Source: Clostridium pasteurianum (GTDB lineage: Bacteria > Bacillota > Clostridia > Clostridiales > Clostridiaceae). From it: 64,000 bases of DNA. Shown piece after piece: positions 32,929 through 40,353 of the stretch. The position numbers and the translations under genes are program-made. The notes below the pieces were generated by a model. The model was not told where the DNA came from, made no database searches, and saw only the letters and a list, made by a program, of their open reading frames with translations. Each line of letters opens with the position of its first letter. Position 1 is the stretch's first letter. Location of the stretch: positions 62,001 through 126,000 of the forward strand of contig NZ_MCGV01000001.1 of assembly GCF_001705235.1 (NCBI RefSeq), written 5' to 3'.

Positions 32929-33276
32929 TCATTTTCTAAATTTAAATACTTTATTTCTAAATTTAAACTTAATCATCTTGAATAAGTATTTATCAAAATT
33001 ATAGGTATCATCTACTTTATAAAAAGCACATAAAGCTGAAAAAATAACTATTCCAAATGCAAATATAATCCTTATAGTAAGAGATATTGGATGAATATTT
33101 ATCTCCGGTGAATGCCCTAATACTCTGTGTATAGTCATATAATTTCTATTAAAAAGAAATAATATTGAAATAAAAAATGCAGCAAAGATTATCCATCCAA
33201 ACTGCCTTAAAGAAACATATCCACCTATTACTTTGTCCTCTTCATTTATGTTAAATGGTACTTTAAAATATCTCAT
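32929..33276 (-). CDS. prgI: PrgI-family conjugation membrane protein
   Basis: 115 residues beginning MRYFKVPFNINEEDKVIGGY, then two spans (QFGWIIFAAFFISILFLFN and LTIRIIFAFGIVIFSALCAF) and a basic C-terminus (KFRNKVFKFRK). This matches PrgI, the small VirB3-like protein that precedes VirB4 in Gram-positive conjugation systems. Confidence 0.9.
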   Translation of the reverse strand: MRYFKVPFNINEEDKVIGGYVSLRQFGWIIFAAFFISILFLFNRNYMTIHRVLGHSPEINIHPISLTIRIIFAFGIVIFSALCAFYKVDDTYNFDKYLFKMIKFKFRNKVFKFRK

Positions 33277-33327
33277 ATATTCACCTGCCTTTATCCTTTA
33301 AAGGGCAGATTTCTCCGCCCATAATTT

Positions 33328-33711
33328 TTATTGTCCAAAGCCAAAAAACAATCCTGCAAATATAGCAAATCCGCCTATTAAAAGACTTGCTATTATAACA
33401 GTTAAAATTGAATCCATAGCCTCACTTCTTGCTTCCTGCTTCTTACTTGCCATTAGCATCTTTATACCTATTACGACTACTGCAATTCCTATCAGAGCAC
33501 CACCAAAAGCCTCAGCTATACCCTGATTAGCTTTAAAAATATGGCTTGCAACTTCACCCGCAGAATGAGATGTTATTTGACTATCTGCATGTACTGGTAT
33601 CGTAGTTGAATATAAAGTACCTAAAATTGCTATTAAACTTAGGTATGTTTTTATGCTTAAGTCCTTTACTTTCGTTAAATTTTCTTTTAATTTCTTAATC
33701 ACTAAAATCAT
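33328..33711 (-). CDS. VirB2/TrbC-like pilin-like protein
   Basis: 127 residues with a signal peptide (LIAILGTLYSTTIPVHA, cut before DSQ) and two hydrophobic helices at the C-terminus (ALIGIAVVVIGIKMLMASKK and IIASLLIGGFAIFAGLFFGF) joined by a short basic loop. This is the TrbC/VirB2 design. The C-terminal half resembles residues 15-80 of the VirB6-like protein in this operon, which suggests duplication. Confidence 0.75.
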   Translation of the reverse strand: MILVIKKLKENLTKVKDLSIKTYLSLIAILGTLYSTTIPVHADSQITSHSAGEVASHIFKANQGIAEAFGGALIGIAVVVIGIKMLMASKKQEARSEAMDSILTVIIASLLIGGFAIFAGLFFGFGQ

Positions 33712-33726
33712 CCTTTCCTTATTTAC

Positions 33727-34008
33727 CTACTTAACTATATTACTAATTGTTTTTAGCAGCCCAAGAAATGTTGGTAGTAATGAATACAACACAAGAGCCG
33801 CTGCTGTAATAACAAAATCAACAGATCCCATTTTTTTTAATACTTTCGAATGAAAAATTGCACCTATTAGTAAAAATAGCAAAGCAACTATAAATCCTAG
33901 TAATGCAAGTGGATATATTACAGGTGCAATCGTATTGTATATAGTCATGATCACCGTTGAAAGTTTTCCGCTTACAACATCTGGTGAAACTGGCTGTATA
34001 TTATCCAT
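33727..34008 (-). CDS. Small two-span membrane protein of the transfer operon
   Basis: 93 residues, with spans at about 28-50 (VIYPLALLGFIVALLFLLIG) and 65-88 (FVITAAALVLYSLLPTFLGL). Possibly another TrbC/VirB2-like protein, because of size and position next to one. First gene of the secretion operon. Start has a good GGGAGG site. Confidence 0.6.
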   Translation of the reverse strand: MDNIQPVSPDVVSGKLSTVIMTIYNTIAPVIYPLALLGFIVALLFLLIGAIFHSKVLKKMGSVDFVITAAALVLYSLLPTFLGLLKTISNIVK

Positions 34009-34063
34009 AAATTAACCTCCCTTCACTAATTTTTTTCTTAAAAACATTTGCATCACTTCCTTC

Positions 34064-34101
34064 TCAAAAAATAAATAAAGGAGAAATCTAAAATTCCTCC
34101 T
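34064..34101 (-). terminator. Weak terminator after the sigma factor gene
   Basis: Minus-strand stem AGGAGGAAT/ATTTCTCCT overlapping the sigma factor stop codon, followed by TTTATTTATTTTTT. The T-run is broken, so partial read-through into the secretion genes is likely. Confidence 0.55.
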
Positions 34102-34708
34102 CATAATACCTTTTCAATTTTTTTAACTTTTTTAGTGCTTTATGCTTCAATACATATACTTTTCTTTTATCCACATTTAATTCATGTGCTATACAATCAA
34201 TTGTTTTATTTTCAAAATAAAATTTTAGTATCACTTTTTCTTCTAGCTGTGTTAGATTCTTTTCAAATATGCTTTGCCATTTTGCATAATCATCTATATA
34301 ATCAAATTTATTTTCTTTATATTTAATTTTATCTAATAAAGTTTCAACTTTATTAATATTTTCATCTAATGATAAAATATCAAACGAATTATGAATCAAA
34401 ACTCCCTGTGGCACTCTTACTGTCATATGTCTTTTTTTTATACTGTTTAAAATTGTTAAATTTATAATTTCATAAACATAAGTTGAAAACTTAACATCAT
34501 GTTTCATATCATAATAATTTATTGCCACCAATACAGCAATAACACCATCCTGAACAAGATCATCTACTGATAATTTTTTATTGTTTAAATGAAATCTATT
34601 TGCTGCATTTTTAATGTATTTCATGCTGAAGTTTATTATAATTTCTTTAGCTTCTGTATCTCCATTTTTAGCTCTTTCAATTACCTCTTTTAATTCCTGT
34701 TCTCCCAT
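34088..34708 (-). CDS. Element-encoded sigma-70 family RNA polymerase sigma factor
   Basis: 206 residues with region 2 (SVDDLVQDGVIAVLVAINYY, then KFSTYVYEIINLTILNSIKK), an RVPQ segment like region 3, and region 4 with a helix-turn-helix (TQLEEKVILKFYFENKTIDC, then IAHELNVDKRKVYVLKHKAL). This is a full alternative sigma factor, not an ECF type. It lies four bases after the helix-turn-helix gene and upstream of the secretion operon. It may read the GTGGGTGGG-21-TATAAT promoters, one of which (copy B) precedes its own operon, giving positive feedback. That link is inference. Confidence 0.85.
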   Translation of the reverse strand: MGEQELKEVIERAKNGDTEAKEIIINFSMKYIKNAANRFHLNNKKLSVDDLVQDGVIAVLVAINYYDMKHDVKFSTYVYEIINLTILNSIKKRHMTVRVPQGVLIHNSFDILSLDENINKVETLLDKIKYKENKFDYIDDYAKWQSIFEKNLTQLEEKVILKFYFENKTIDCIAHELNVDKRKVYVLKHKALKKLKKLKRYYEEEF

Positions 34709-34711
34709 AGC

Positions 34712-35356
34712 CTACACCTTGCTTTCCTCATAAGCCTTGAATGGAATATAATCACATGTATGAATTTTAATACTTTTAGGCAAATCTATTGGTCTATCTC
34801 CGCATGAATTATCAAATACTAATTTTTGTCTTTTACTATCATAGACATAATGATTTAGGTTAGCTGTTACAATTCCAGTAGTAGAAATTTTTCTTGTGGT
34901 TGACATTGAAATTGCATTCTGTTTTTGCAATAACATCATTCCGCTAACAATTGAACTATCATATGAACTTCTCATTCTCTGCCTTTTTTTATTCACTATT
35001 TCTTTTGTAGCTTCAACATTCTTTTTTTTACTCTCTAATTTTCTCCTACTCTTTTCATTTTCATATCTATTATCTGATTTTATAATTTTAGTTACCAGTG
35101 TATTACTTATATTTAAATCTCTTGCTATTTCACATACTTTCTTATGTTCATCAAAGAACAATTTTTTTACTAAATTCTGATTTTCTTTAACTAATTCATT
35201 TTTTTTCTGTTCTCTAAAATTTTTAGTTTCTTCATACCTAATGTCAGCCTTTACAATTTTATATATTGCAGCTCTACTTTTAGAAAACTTATTAGCAATA
35301 TCCTGAACTGGTATATTTTTGTTAAAATACATATTTATAATTTCCTGCTTATTCAT
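34712..35356 (-). CDS. Helix-turn-helix transcription regulator
   Basis: The frame opens with GTG at 35365, but the better start is ATG 35356 (MNKQEIINMYFNKNIPVQDI), eight bases after GAGGAG. Two helix-turn-helix segments are visible, IINMYFNKNIPVQDIANKFS and KLFFDEHKKVCEIARDLNIS, each followed by a matching recognition helix (YKIVKAD, TKIIKSD). This is a tandem duplication. The C-terminal 90 residues are unrecognised. It is the first gene after repeat copy B and coupled to the sigma factor gene, so it is probably a co-regulator of transfer. Confidence 0.75.
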   Translation of the reverse strand: MNKQEIINMYFNKNIPVQDIANKFSKSRAAIYKIVKADIRYEETKNFREQKKNELVKENQNLVKKLFFDEHKKVCEIARDLNISNTLVTKIIKSDNRYENEKSRRKLESKKKNVEATKEIVNKKRQRMRSSYDSSIVSGMMLLQKQNAISMSTTRKISTTGIVTANLNHYVYDSKRQKLVFDNSCGDRPIDLPKSIKIHTCDYIPFKAYEESKV

Positions 35357-35377
35357 TTTTTTCACTCCTCATAAAAG

Positions 35378-35545
35378 AAAAGTTTACATGAGTAAAATTT
35401 TCACTAGCATGATTTTTTACATAGTTTTCCTAAGGCTAATGTAATTATATATCAACTCTAAAATTAAAAACCCACCCACTTTTCATCTTTTTTACAGTAA
35501 CTTTTACTACCCTAAATCCCTACCTAAACACTGTACATTTATATT
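35378..35545 (-). promoter_or_regulatory. Conserved promoter/leader repeat, copy B (regulator-sigma operon)
   Basis: Same order and spacing as copy A: GGTAGGGATTTAGG (35511-35524), GTGGGTGGG (35471-35479), 21 bases, TATAAT (35444-35449), then leader with CTAGTGAAAATTTTAC and TTTACTCATGTAAA (35383-35396). A G-T exchange in the AGTRAAA/TTTTACT arm keeps pairing possible, which hints at RNA structure. It also carries TACAGT...ACTGTA upstream. Transcription would start near 35437. Confidence 0.65.
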
Positions 35546-35577
35546 TTTTAATAAAAAAGCAGTGCCCTGAATATCTT

Positions 35578-35970
35578 TCAAAGCACCACAACTTTTAATT
35601 TTTCTAAAATTTCTTTTTTAACCTTATAGTAGGTTTTTTCGCACATGTATAACTTACTTCTAACACCTATTACCGTTAATTTTTTTCTATACCTTAGCTC
35701 TATAAATTCCTTTTCTTCTTTCGTAAGTGAAGAATTTATAAAGTTTTCTATATGTTTATATTTAAATTCATTTTCTACAATTTTTAACTTAACTTTATTT
35801 ATTTCATTTTTAATGTCCGTACTATCCTTTTTTACATTTGCTATATTCAATATATTAATGTTTTCTTCATAATACTTTAATTTACTTTTATATGAATCTA
35901 ATTCTTCCAACGTATTAAAATATTCAACTAATTTATCTTCAACCAATTTGTCATCTTTTTTCAATATCAC
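35578..35970 (-). CDS. ArpU-like/sigma-region-4-like regulator
   Basis: 130 residues. A coiled N-terminal part (ELDSYKSKLKYYEENINILN) is followed by a C-terminal helix-turn-helix like sigma region 4 (TKEEKEFIELRYRKKLTVIG, then CEKTYYKVKKEILEKL). The pattern matches phage late-gene activators of the ArpU/RinA type. It ends the small-gene run from 39.5 kb and sits just upstream of repeat copy B. It could activate the next operon. Confidence 0.7.
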   Translation of the reverse strand: MILKKDDKLVEDKLVEYFNTLEELDSYKSKLKYYEENINILNIANVKKDSTDIKNEINKVKLKIVENEFKYKHIENFINSSLTKEEKEFIELRYRKKLTVIGVRSKLYMCEKTYYKVKKEILEKLKVVVL

Positions 35971-36039
35971 AACCTCTTTTCTCTATAAAATAGCTTTCAC
36001 AGCAAATCTGCCAATAGCAGTTTGATATTTTACACCATT

Positions 36040-36228
36040 TCATTCAAAATCTATATTTAATATGGAGTCACCTAATCCATACACTCTCGATATTATTCCT
36101 ACTACAAATCCTCTATTAACCTCAGCTTTTACATGATCTCCTACATTAACTTTTTCTCCAATATTATTTTTCTTTTCCTCTTGAATGAAATTAAGGACAT
36201 CAAACATTGTAATCTGACCTTTAAGCAT
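36040..36228 (-). CDS. Small hypothetical protein, 62 aa
   Basis: Starts MLKGQITMFDVLNFIQEE and ends with an SH3-like beta segment (VNVGDHVKAEVNRGFVVGII). Such small proteins are frequent in phage and element early regions. No function recognised. It follows the zinc-ribbon gene by six bases. Confidence 0.55.
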   Translation of the reverse strand: MLKGQITMFDVLNFIQEEKKNNIGEKVNVGDHVKAEVNRGFVVGIISRVYGLGDSILNIDFE

Positions 36229-36234
36229 TGAAAC

Positions 36235-36519
36235 TCACCTTCTACGTTTTATATTCCATCTAGGAGCCTTATACTTCTTAATTTCTACCCCATTTTCATC
36301 AAATGTACTTATACCAACAGATTTTAAATATTTATTCCATGCTATTGTTTTCGTTTCATTGTTATTTTTATCAAAAGTTAAATTCAAAAAAGTTTTGCAT
36401 TCAGGACAAGATCCATGACCTGCATCCAGTAAACCTAATTCTTGTGCAATTGACTTACAAGCATAAAATGTATGTCCACATTCACTACATACCGTTTTAA
36501 ATCTTTTTTCATCTTTCAT
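36235..36519 (-). CDS. Zinc-ribbon protein, 94 aa
   Basis: Two CxxC knuckles (VCSECGHTF and SCPECKTFL) form a zinc ribbon in the first 50 residues, followed by a basic tail (KYKAPRWNIKRRR). Probably binds nucleic acid or protein. Encoded directly downstream of the replication gene. Confidence 0.65.
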   Translation of the reverse strand: MKDEKRFKTVCSECGHTFYACKSIAQELGLLDAGHGSCPECKTFLNLTFDKNNNETKTIAWNKYLKSVGISTFDENGVEIKKYKAPRWNIKRRR

Positions 36520-36538
36520 GATTCAACATCCCACATTC

Positions 36539-37864
36539 CTAATCATAAAACCCTTGAGCTTTTAAAAGCTTATGCTCCAAATCCTTAAAATCATATTTTC
36601 TCTGATCATAATTATTAAACTTATCTTTTACAGAATACTTAATATTGCTCCAGTTCTCTTTTATTGCTTTTATCAAAGCTCCTGTATAGCTTATATTTTT
36701 ACCCTTTGCATAACTTTCAACTATATCTATTTTTTCTTTAAGGTACTCAAGCCTGTTCATACTGACTGTACTACTTTCACTTAGACACACTATTATCTTA
36801 GGTATCTCCATATCAGAAACTTTATTTTTTAGCATAGCTGTAATTGACCTTATTTCACTTTCCGACATAGAGTTATTATTTAAGGTCTTTTCTTTAGCTC
36901 TTTCACTGGCTGCTAAATCTCTGATAAAACCTTCACAGAACTTCAAAGACCTTATCTTGTCTCCCTTATACTTAGGTTTAAAAGTTTCAAATGCTAGATT
37001 TATGCCATCTTTTATTACGTGTAAAGGTATCTTTTCTTCTTGAAATTGTCTCGCTAATACAACATCAACTGGCTTCTCCATTGTTATACAAGCTTTCAAT
37101 TTATAATAATCCAGTATTTTAACAAAAATATCTTTATCATTATCAGCTTCCACACCATCAGTTTTTATGTAACTATCATTTAGTCCCTTATTACTTAAGT
37201 TAGTATCTTTCTTAGAAGTAGTATTATTATTTTCTTTTTGTTTTTCTTTTTGTTTTTTGTTTTCTTTTTGTCCACTTATCGTTGACGTATCGTGGTACGT
37301 ATCGTCAAAACCCGCATTATTAAATGGTTTACCTAAAAATGTAATTTTATTTTTCCCTTCTTCACGTTCTGCCGACGTATCGTTATACGTATCGCACCTC
37401 GTTTCGTCCAACGTATCGTGTGATTTTAAATTTTTCACTGAATTTTTTATAAAACTGTAATAGATATTTTTTATACTCTCATTTCTTATACTTTCAGCAA
37501 CATATTTTACAAGCTCTATATTCTGAACTTCCTTAAATTCTTTTGTAATACAGTCTATAATAGGCTTTCCACCTTTATTGAGATTATATTTCCCCCAGTT
37601 CTTTATAGCTAGTTCTCTAGTAACTTCATCATATTTAATGAGCTTGTGATGCTCTACGAACCTACATATAAGACTATTAATTGATTCAATACTGTAACCA
37701 AGACCAAAAGCCATTTCCTTTTTAGTTATCTTATAAACTCCTATTTGAGTTGTTCTTGGATTTGTAAGTAAATATAAATAAAATAGCTTATCCTCTGGTG
37801 TGAAATTTTCCATTACATCTGGATCATCCCAAAATACTGTATATACATACCTGTATTTTGCCAT
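36539..37864 (-). CDS. Replication initiator-like protein (phage replisome organizer type)
   Basis: Start chosen at ATG 37864 (MAKYRYVYTVFWDDPDVMEN) with AAAGGAGCG, rather than the longer frame from 37894. The product has 441 residues. The N-terminal 110 form a winged-helix domain typical of phage replisome organizer proteins (TQIGVYKITKKEMAFGLGYS, VTRELAIKNWGKYNL). The middle is a low-complexity linker and the C-terminal part is helical (ISYTGALIKAIKENWSNIKY, DnaD-like). The linker DNA carries six iterons and a T/A-rich tract, so the gene probably includes its own origin, as in lambda O. Confidence 0.75.
   Translation of the reverse strand: MAKYRYVYTVFWDDPDVMENFTPEDKLFYLYLLTNPRTTQIGVYKITKKEMAFGLGYSIESINSLICRFVEHHKLIKYDEVTRELAIKNWGKYNLNKGGKPIIDCITKEFKEVQNIELVKYVAESIRNESIKNIYYSFIKNSVKNLKSHDTLDETRCDTYNDTSAEREEGKNKITFLGKPFNNAGFDDTYHDTSTISGQKENKKQKEKQKENNNTTSKKDTNLSNKGLNDSYIKTDGVEADNDKDIFVKILDYYKLKACITMEKPVDVVLARQFQEEKIPLHVIKDGINLAFETFKPKYKGDKIRSLKFCEGFIRDLAASERAKEKTLNNNSMSESEIRSITAMLKNKVSDMEIPKIIVCLSESSTVSMNRLEYLKEKIDIVESYAKGKNISYTGALIKAIKENWSNIKYSVKDKFNNYDQRKYDFKDLEHKLLKAQGFYD
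37228..37419. repeat. Iterons and T/A-rich tract, candidate replication origin
   Basis: Copies of ACGTATCGT start at 37285, 37297 and 37375, with ACGTATCGC at 37387, ACGTATCGT at 37411 and a one-mismatch ACTTATCGT at 37274. Spacings of 11, 12, 12 and 24 bases keep them on one helix face within two clusters. Next to them, 37228-37270 is an almost pure T strand with interspersed G, likely to unwind. The whole lies within the replication gene. Confidence 0.7.
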
Positions 37865-37881
37865 ATTAACGCTCCTTTCAT

Positions 37882-38202
37882 TTAGATTTTCCATTCCTTC
37901 ATAAAGCTTTTAAACATCTTATGTGACATTCTGTATTTATCATCTAGCAACTTTAATTTTGCAATTATACCTAAAATTTTATTGAAGTTATCTTCAGATT
38001 GCTCCAGTGAATCAATCTTTGTTATAACCATTTTTCTTTCATACAAATTCTTTTTTAAGTTTAAGATAAAAGTTTCTATATGCTTTTTGTATCTAACTGG
38101 ACTTTCTTTATACATAATTTCTAAAGTTTTTATATTTTCATCTATAATTTCACTGGTATACTTAACATCTTTTATAAGCTTATTTATACATGTATTTTTC
38201 AT
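37882..38202 (-). CDS. Small helical protein, 106 aa (paralogue of 39134-39466)
   Basis: Helical protein ending KLKLLDDKYRMSHKMFKSFM. It shares NKLI..V...E..EN, KERKMVI and the KLRxLDDxxxMS pattern with the 110-residue protein at 39134-39466. No family recognised. Encoded just before the replication gene. Confidence 0.6.
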   Translation of the reverse strand: MKNTCINKLIKDVKYTSEIIDENIKTLEIMYKESPVRYKKHIETFILNLKKNLYERKMVITKIDSLEQSEDNFNKILGIIAKLKLLDDKYRMSHKMFKSFMKEWKI

Positions 38203-38232
38203 ATAAACTCACCTTCTCTATGTAAATTCAAC

Positions 38233-38412
38233 TTAATTACCTTTCTTATTTGACAACCTCTTATGCCTTTTATAAGCCACAAATACTAATATCCAACCAA
38301 TCACAGCAAGTATATATGCAAATTTAAGAATGTCATTTGAATTAAAAAAGAATAATTGCAGTAAAGCTGACACACCAAATAAAATCAGTACCATTGAATC
38401 TAGCTTTCTCAT
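38233..38412 (-). CDS. Small two-span membrane protein, 59 aa
   Basis: ATG at 38412 after AGAAGGTG, stop at 38233-38235. The product starts MRKLDSMVLILFGVSALLQL and has a second span (FAYILAVIGWILVFVAYKRH) with a basic end. Compact spacing within the early gene run supports it. Function unknown. Confidence 0.5.
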   Translation of the reverse strand: MRKLDSMVLILFGVSALLQLFFFNSNDILKFAYILAVIGWILVFVAYKRHKRLSNKKGN

Positions 38413-38426
38413 TTTTTACACCTTCT

Positions 38427-38633
38427 CTAATACAATAATCTTTTTAATGTAATATGGTAGATATTATCCAAATCACACACAACATTACTTGTTTCCACGT
38501 TGTACACATTGTCACCATCAATATCAACTTCATCCTCTAACTTTTTAAGAATATTCTGAAAATCATTATTTCTACCATGATGTTTCAAATCTTGTCTAGT
38601 TTCTGTAGCCGCAGAAATAGGGGCTATTTTCAT
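38427..38633 (-). CDS. Hypothetical protein, 68 aa
   Basis: Acidic small protein beginning MKIAPISAATETRQDLKHHG. It overlaps the 3' end of the 55-residue ORF in another frame, so only one of the two may be expressed, or translation may be coupled. No family recognised. Confidence 0.45.
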   Translation of the reverse strand: MKIAPISAATETRQDLKHHGRNNDFQNILKKLEDEVDIDGDNVYNVETSNVVCDLDNIYHITLKRLLY

Positions 38634-38763
38634 ACTTATTGCAATTCCTCTCTTTCAGTTTAAAGTTGTAAATTTCAAGTAATTGTAATGCTTCTTCTAA
38701 AAGCTCCTTAAGCTCTTTATTTTCACTTTCAAGTTCATAATTACGTTTTACTGTTTCAATCAT
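38596..38763 (-). CDS. Small leucine-rich helical protein, 55 aa
   Basis: ATG at 38763 after GGGGAGGGTGAAA, a strong ribosome site. The start MIETVKRNYELESENKELKE continues as a leucine-zipper-like helix (LLEEALQLLEIYNFKLKE), then a short non-helical tail. Coiled coil likely. Function unknown. Confidence 0.5.
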   Translation of the reverse strand: MIETVKRNYELESENKELKELLEEALQLLEIYNFKLKERNCNKYENSPYFCGYRN

Positions 38764-38932
38764 TTTCACCCTCCCCTTTATCTAAAAAGTGTTTAGGTTT
38801 TTTATTCACATCAAAATTTCTAAGCACATAAAAGTATCATATAAAACATTTTTAATAAATTTTGACATTGCTTCATTACTTATTTTTTTCAACAATATCA
38901 TATGTAGTACAGTTGTAAGAATTACTAATGTT

Positions 38933-39118
38933 TTAATTATCCTTATAATTATTTATTTGATCTCTCCTGTGCTCTCTTATTTTTTTGAAAGCTTCAATCG
39001 AATTTTTACATCCATATCTTTTCATTTGCCTTTCTATTACTATTTTCTGCTCTGCTGTAGCCTGTACATGTTTTTTAAATAAAACTGTTAGCTCACCTAT
39101 TCTTCTATCACTTAACAA
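38933..39118 (-). CDS. Hypothetical protein, 61 aa
   Basis: Basic helical protein (VLFKKHVQATAEQKIVIERQ, then RREHRRD-like end). Part of the early gene run. No family recognised. Confidence 0.45.
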   Translation of the reverse strand: MLSDRRIGELTVLFKKHVQATAEQKIVIERQMKRYGCKNSIEAFKKIREHRRDQINNYKDN

Positions 39119-39133
39119 CTTAATTCACCCTCT

Positions 39134-39466
39134 CTATTCAATAAATTTTCCTATCAACAAAGAATTAGTATACATACTAAAAAATAATCTATAAGACATA
39201 CAATCTCTATCATCAAGAACTCTTAGCTTGCATATTAATTGAAATAATCTTTGAGAATTATTTGCCTGCTGTACTGCCTTAAGCTCTTCTATGACTTTAT
39301 TCCTTTCTTTAATATCCCTAGTTATAGTTTCAATAAAATTTTTTCCATGAACCTTATATTTATCATGTGACTTAAACAATATATCTTCTAAACCTTCAAT
39401 TATTATTTTTGAATTTTCATTAACTTCCTGTGATACTTCTATAAGATTTATTACTAACTTATTCAT
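39134..39466 (-). CDS. Small helical protein, 110 aa (paralogue of 37882-38202)
   Basis: Helical protein with LICKLRVLDDRDCMSYRLFF near the C-terminus, matching the 106-residue protein at 37882-38202 in length and pattern. Such paired paralogues flanking small genes suggest a segmental duplication. ATG at 39466 follows the excisionase-like remnant by four bases. Confidence 0.6.
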   Translation of the reverse strand: MNKLVINLIEVSQEVNENSKIIIEGLEDILFKSHDKYKVHGKNFIETITRDIKERNKVIEELKAVQQANNSQRLFQLICKLRVLDDRDCMSYRLFFSMYTNSLLIGKFIE

Positions 39467-39469
39467 TAC

Positions 39470-39652
39470 TTATATCACTCGCTTTTCCTCCGATATTTTC
39501 CTAAGCCAATTTTTCAACATAACTCTGTCAACTAAAGTTTTAGTTCCAACATAAAAATATGGTAAATTACTATTTTCTTTATATATAAGTTTTGTTATTT
39601 TATTTCTTCCAATTCCACTATCTTTAACATTAGTTTGTCCATATTTTGAGTC
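39470..39652 (-). pseudogene. Excisionase-like gene without start (probably broken)
   Basis: The 60-codon frame reads DSGIGRNKITKLIYKENSNL, then PYFYVGTKTLVDRVMLKNWL. This is the HTH_17/excisionase pattern (SGIG-N-I, YF-VG-KTL, W-L). A TGA stop precedes it, and no start codon or upstream half is found in this frame, so the N-terminal helix is missing. It may be a disabled recombination directionality factor, or be expressed after a frameshift. Confidence 0.5.
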
Positions 39653-39697
39653 TCAATCACAACTTACTTATAACTGCGTATACCATATTTTTTCACT

Positions 39698-39856
39698 TCA
39701 ATTCTTACCTTTGCTCTTTACATCTCCATTGCTATCATATTCCCAATTAGAGCCCATTACTCTTAAAACTGCTTCTAGCGTTTTATCTACACCAGAAACA
39801 TCATTAACAATTACAATCCTTCTTTTTCCATTAATAATAACTTTTTTTGTTTTCAT
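39698..39856 (-). CDS. Small hypothetical protein, 52 aa
   Basis: Frame from ATG 39856 to TGA 39698, starting MKTKKVIINGKRRIVIVNDV and ending DSNGDVKSKGKN. It overlaps the last codons of the Xre gene. The sequence looks protein-like, but the ribosome site is weak. Confidence 0.4.
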   Translation of the reverse strand: MKTKKVIINGKRRIVIVNDVSGVDKTLEAVLRVMGSNWEYDSNGDVKSKGKN

Positions 39857-40061
39857 CTTCTACTGCATCCCCAATACATAAATTAATTTTTTCAACCGAA
39901 ACACCTAATGCATGTGCAATTTTAACTGCTGTGTTTAATCTTATATCCATTCTTATTCCATTTTCTATTTCAGATAATGTTGACACACCAACATGTGCTT
40001 TTTTTGATAATTGATACATTGATGTGAACCCTTTTTCTCTTGCTAATTTAGACAATTTCAT
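39831..40061 (-). CDS. Xre-family regulator, 76 aa
   Basis: Small helix-turn-helix protein (LAREKGFTSMYQLSKKAHVG, then VSTLSEIENGIRMDIRLNTA and VKIAHALGVSVEKINLCI), essentially a single Xre domain. It is similar to the divergently transcribed Xre protein (40354-40749). Its promoter (TTGATT 40132-40137, GATAAT 40109-40114, 17-bp spacer) has an operator just downstream (40083-40099). Probably an early-gene switch protein acting against the other regulator. Confidence 0.85.
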   Translation of the reverse strand: MKLSKLAREKGFTSMYQLSKKAHVGVSTLSEIENGIRMDIRLNTAVKIAHALGVSVEKINLCIGDAVEDENKKSYY

Positions 40062-40353
40062 TAATAATATTCGCCCCCCCTTTTTCCGTTAACAGTAAAT
40101 ATATTATTATTATCTTTCCGAATGTAGAAAAAATCAACATTAAAAAATTCCTTTATTTTAACTTTAAAATAAATTATGTCATCATTTCTTATTATTCTTT
40201 AGCATTACAACTATTTCCTTTCTGTTATCAGAAATAATTATGCACATTTAGTAATATTTTTACAATTATTTACACAAAAGTATTGACTGTAAGCGTTGTT
40301 ACATATATAATGTTTCTGTAAACGGAAATATATCTTAAGGGAGAATAATTAAA
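40062..40353. promoter_or_regulatory. Divergent control region with three operator palindromes
   Basis: Operators TTTCCGTTAACAGTAAA (40083-40099), TTTCTGTTATCAGAAA (40219-40234) and TTTCTGTAAACGGAAA (40313-40328) share TTTCYGTTANCRGAAA. The plus-strand promoter is TTGACT (40283-40288), 17 bases, TATAAT (40306-40311). The minus-strand promoter is TTGATT/GATAAT. Two operators sit next to the predicted transcription starts and one lies between, as in phage-type lysogeny switches. Confidence 0.8.

Noticed and set aside
35553-35585. Possible terminator after the ArpU-like gene
   Set aside because: The stem is only four or five pairs with a long loop, so I cannot support it.
38780-38932. 31-codon ORF (MILLKKISNEAMSKFIKNVL...)
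   Set aside because: Very short, no clear ribosome site and no conserved feature.
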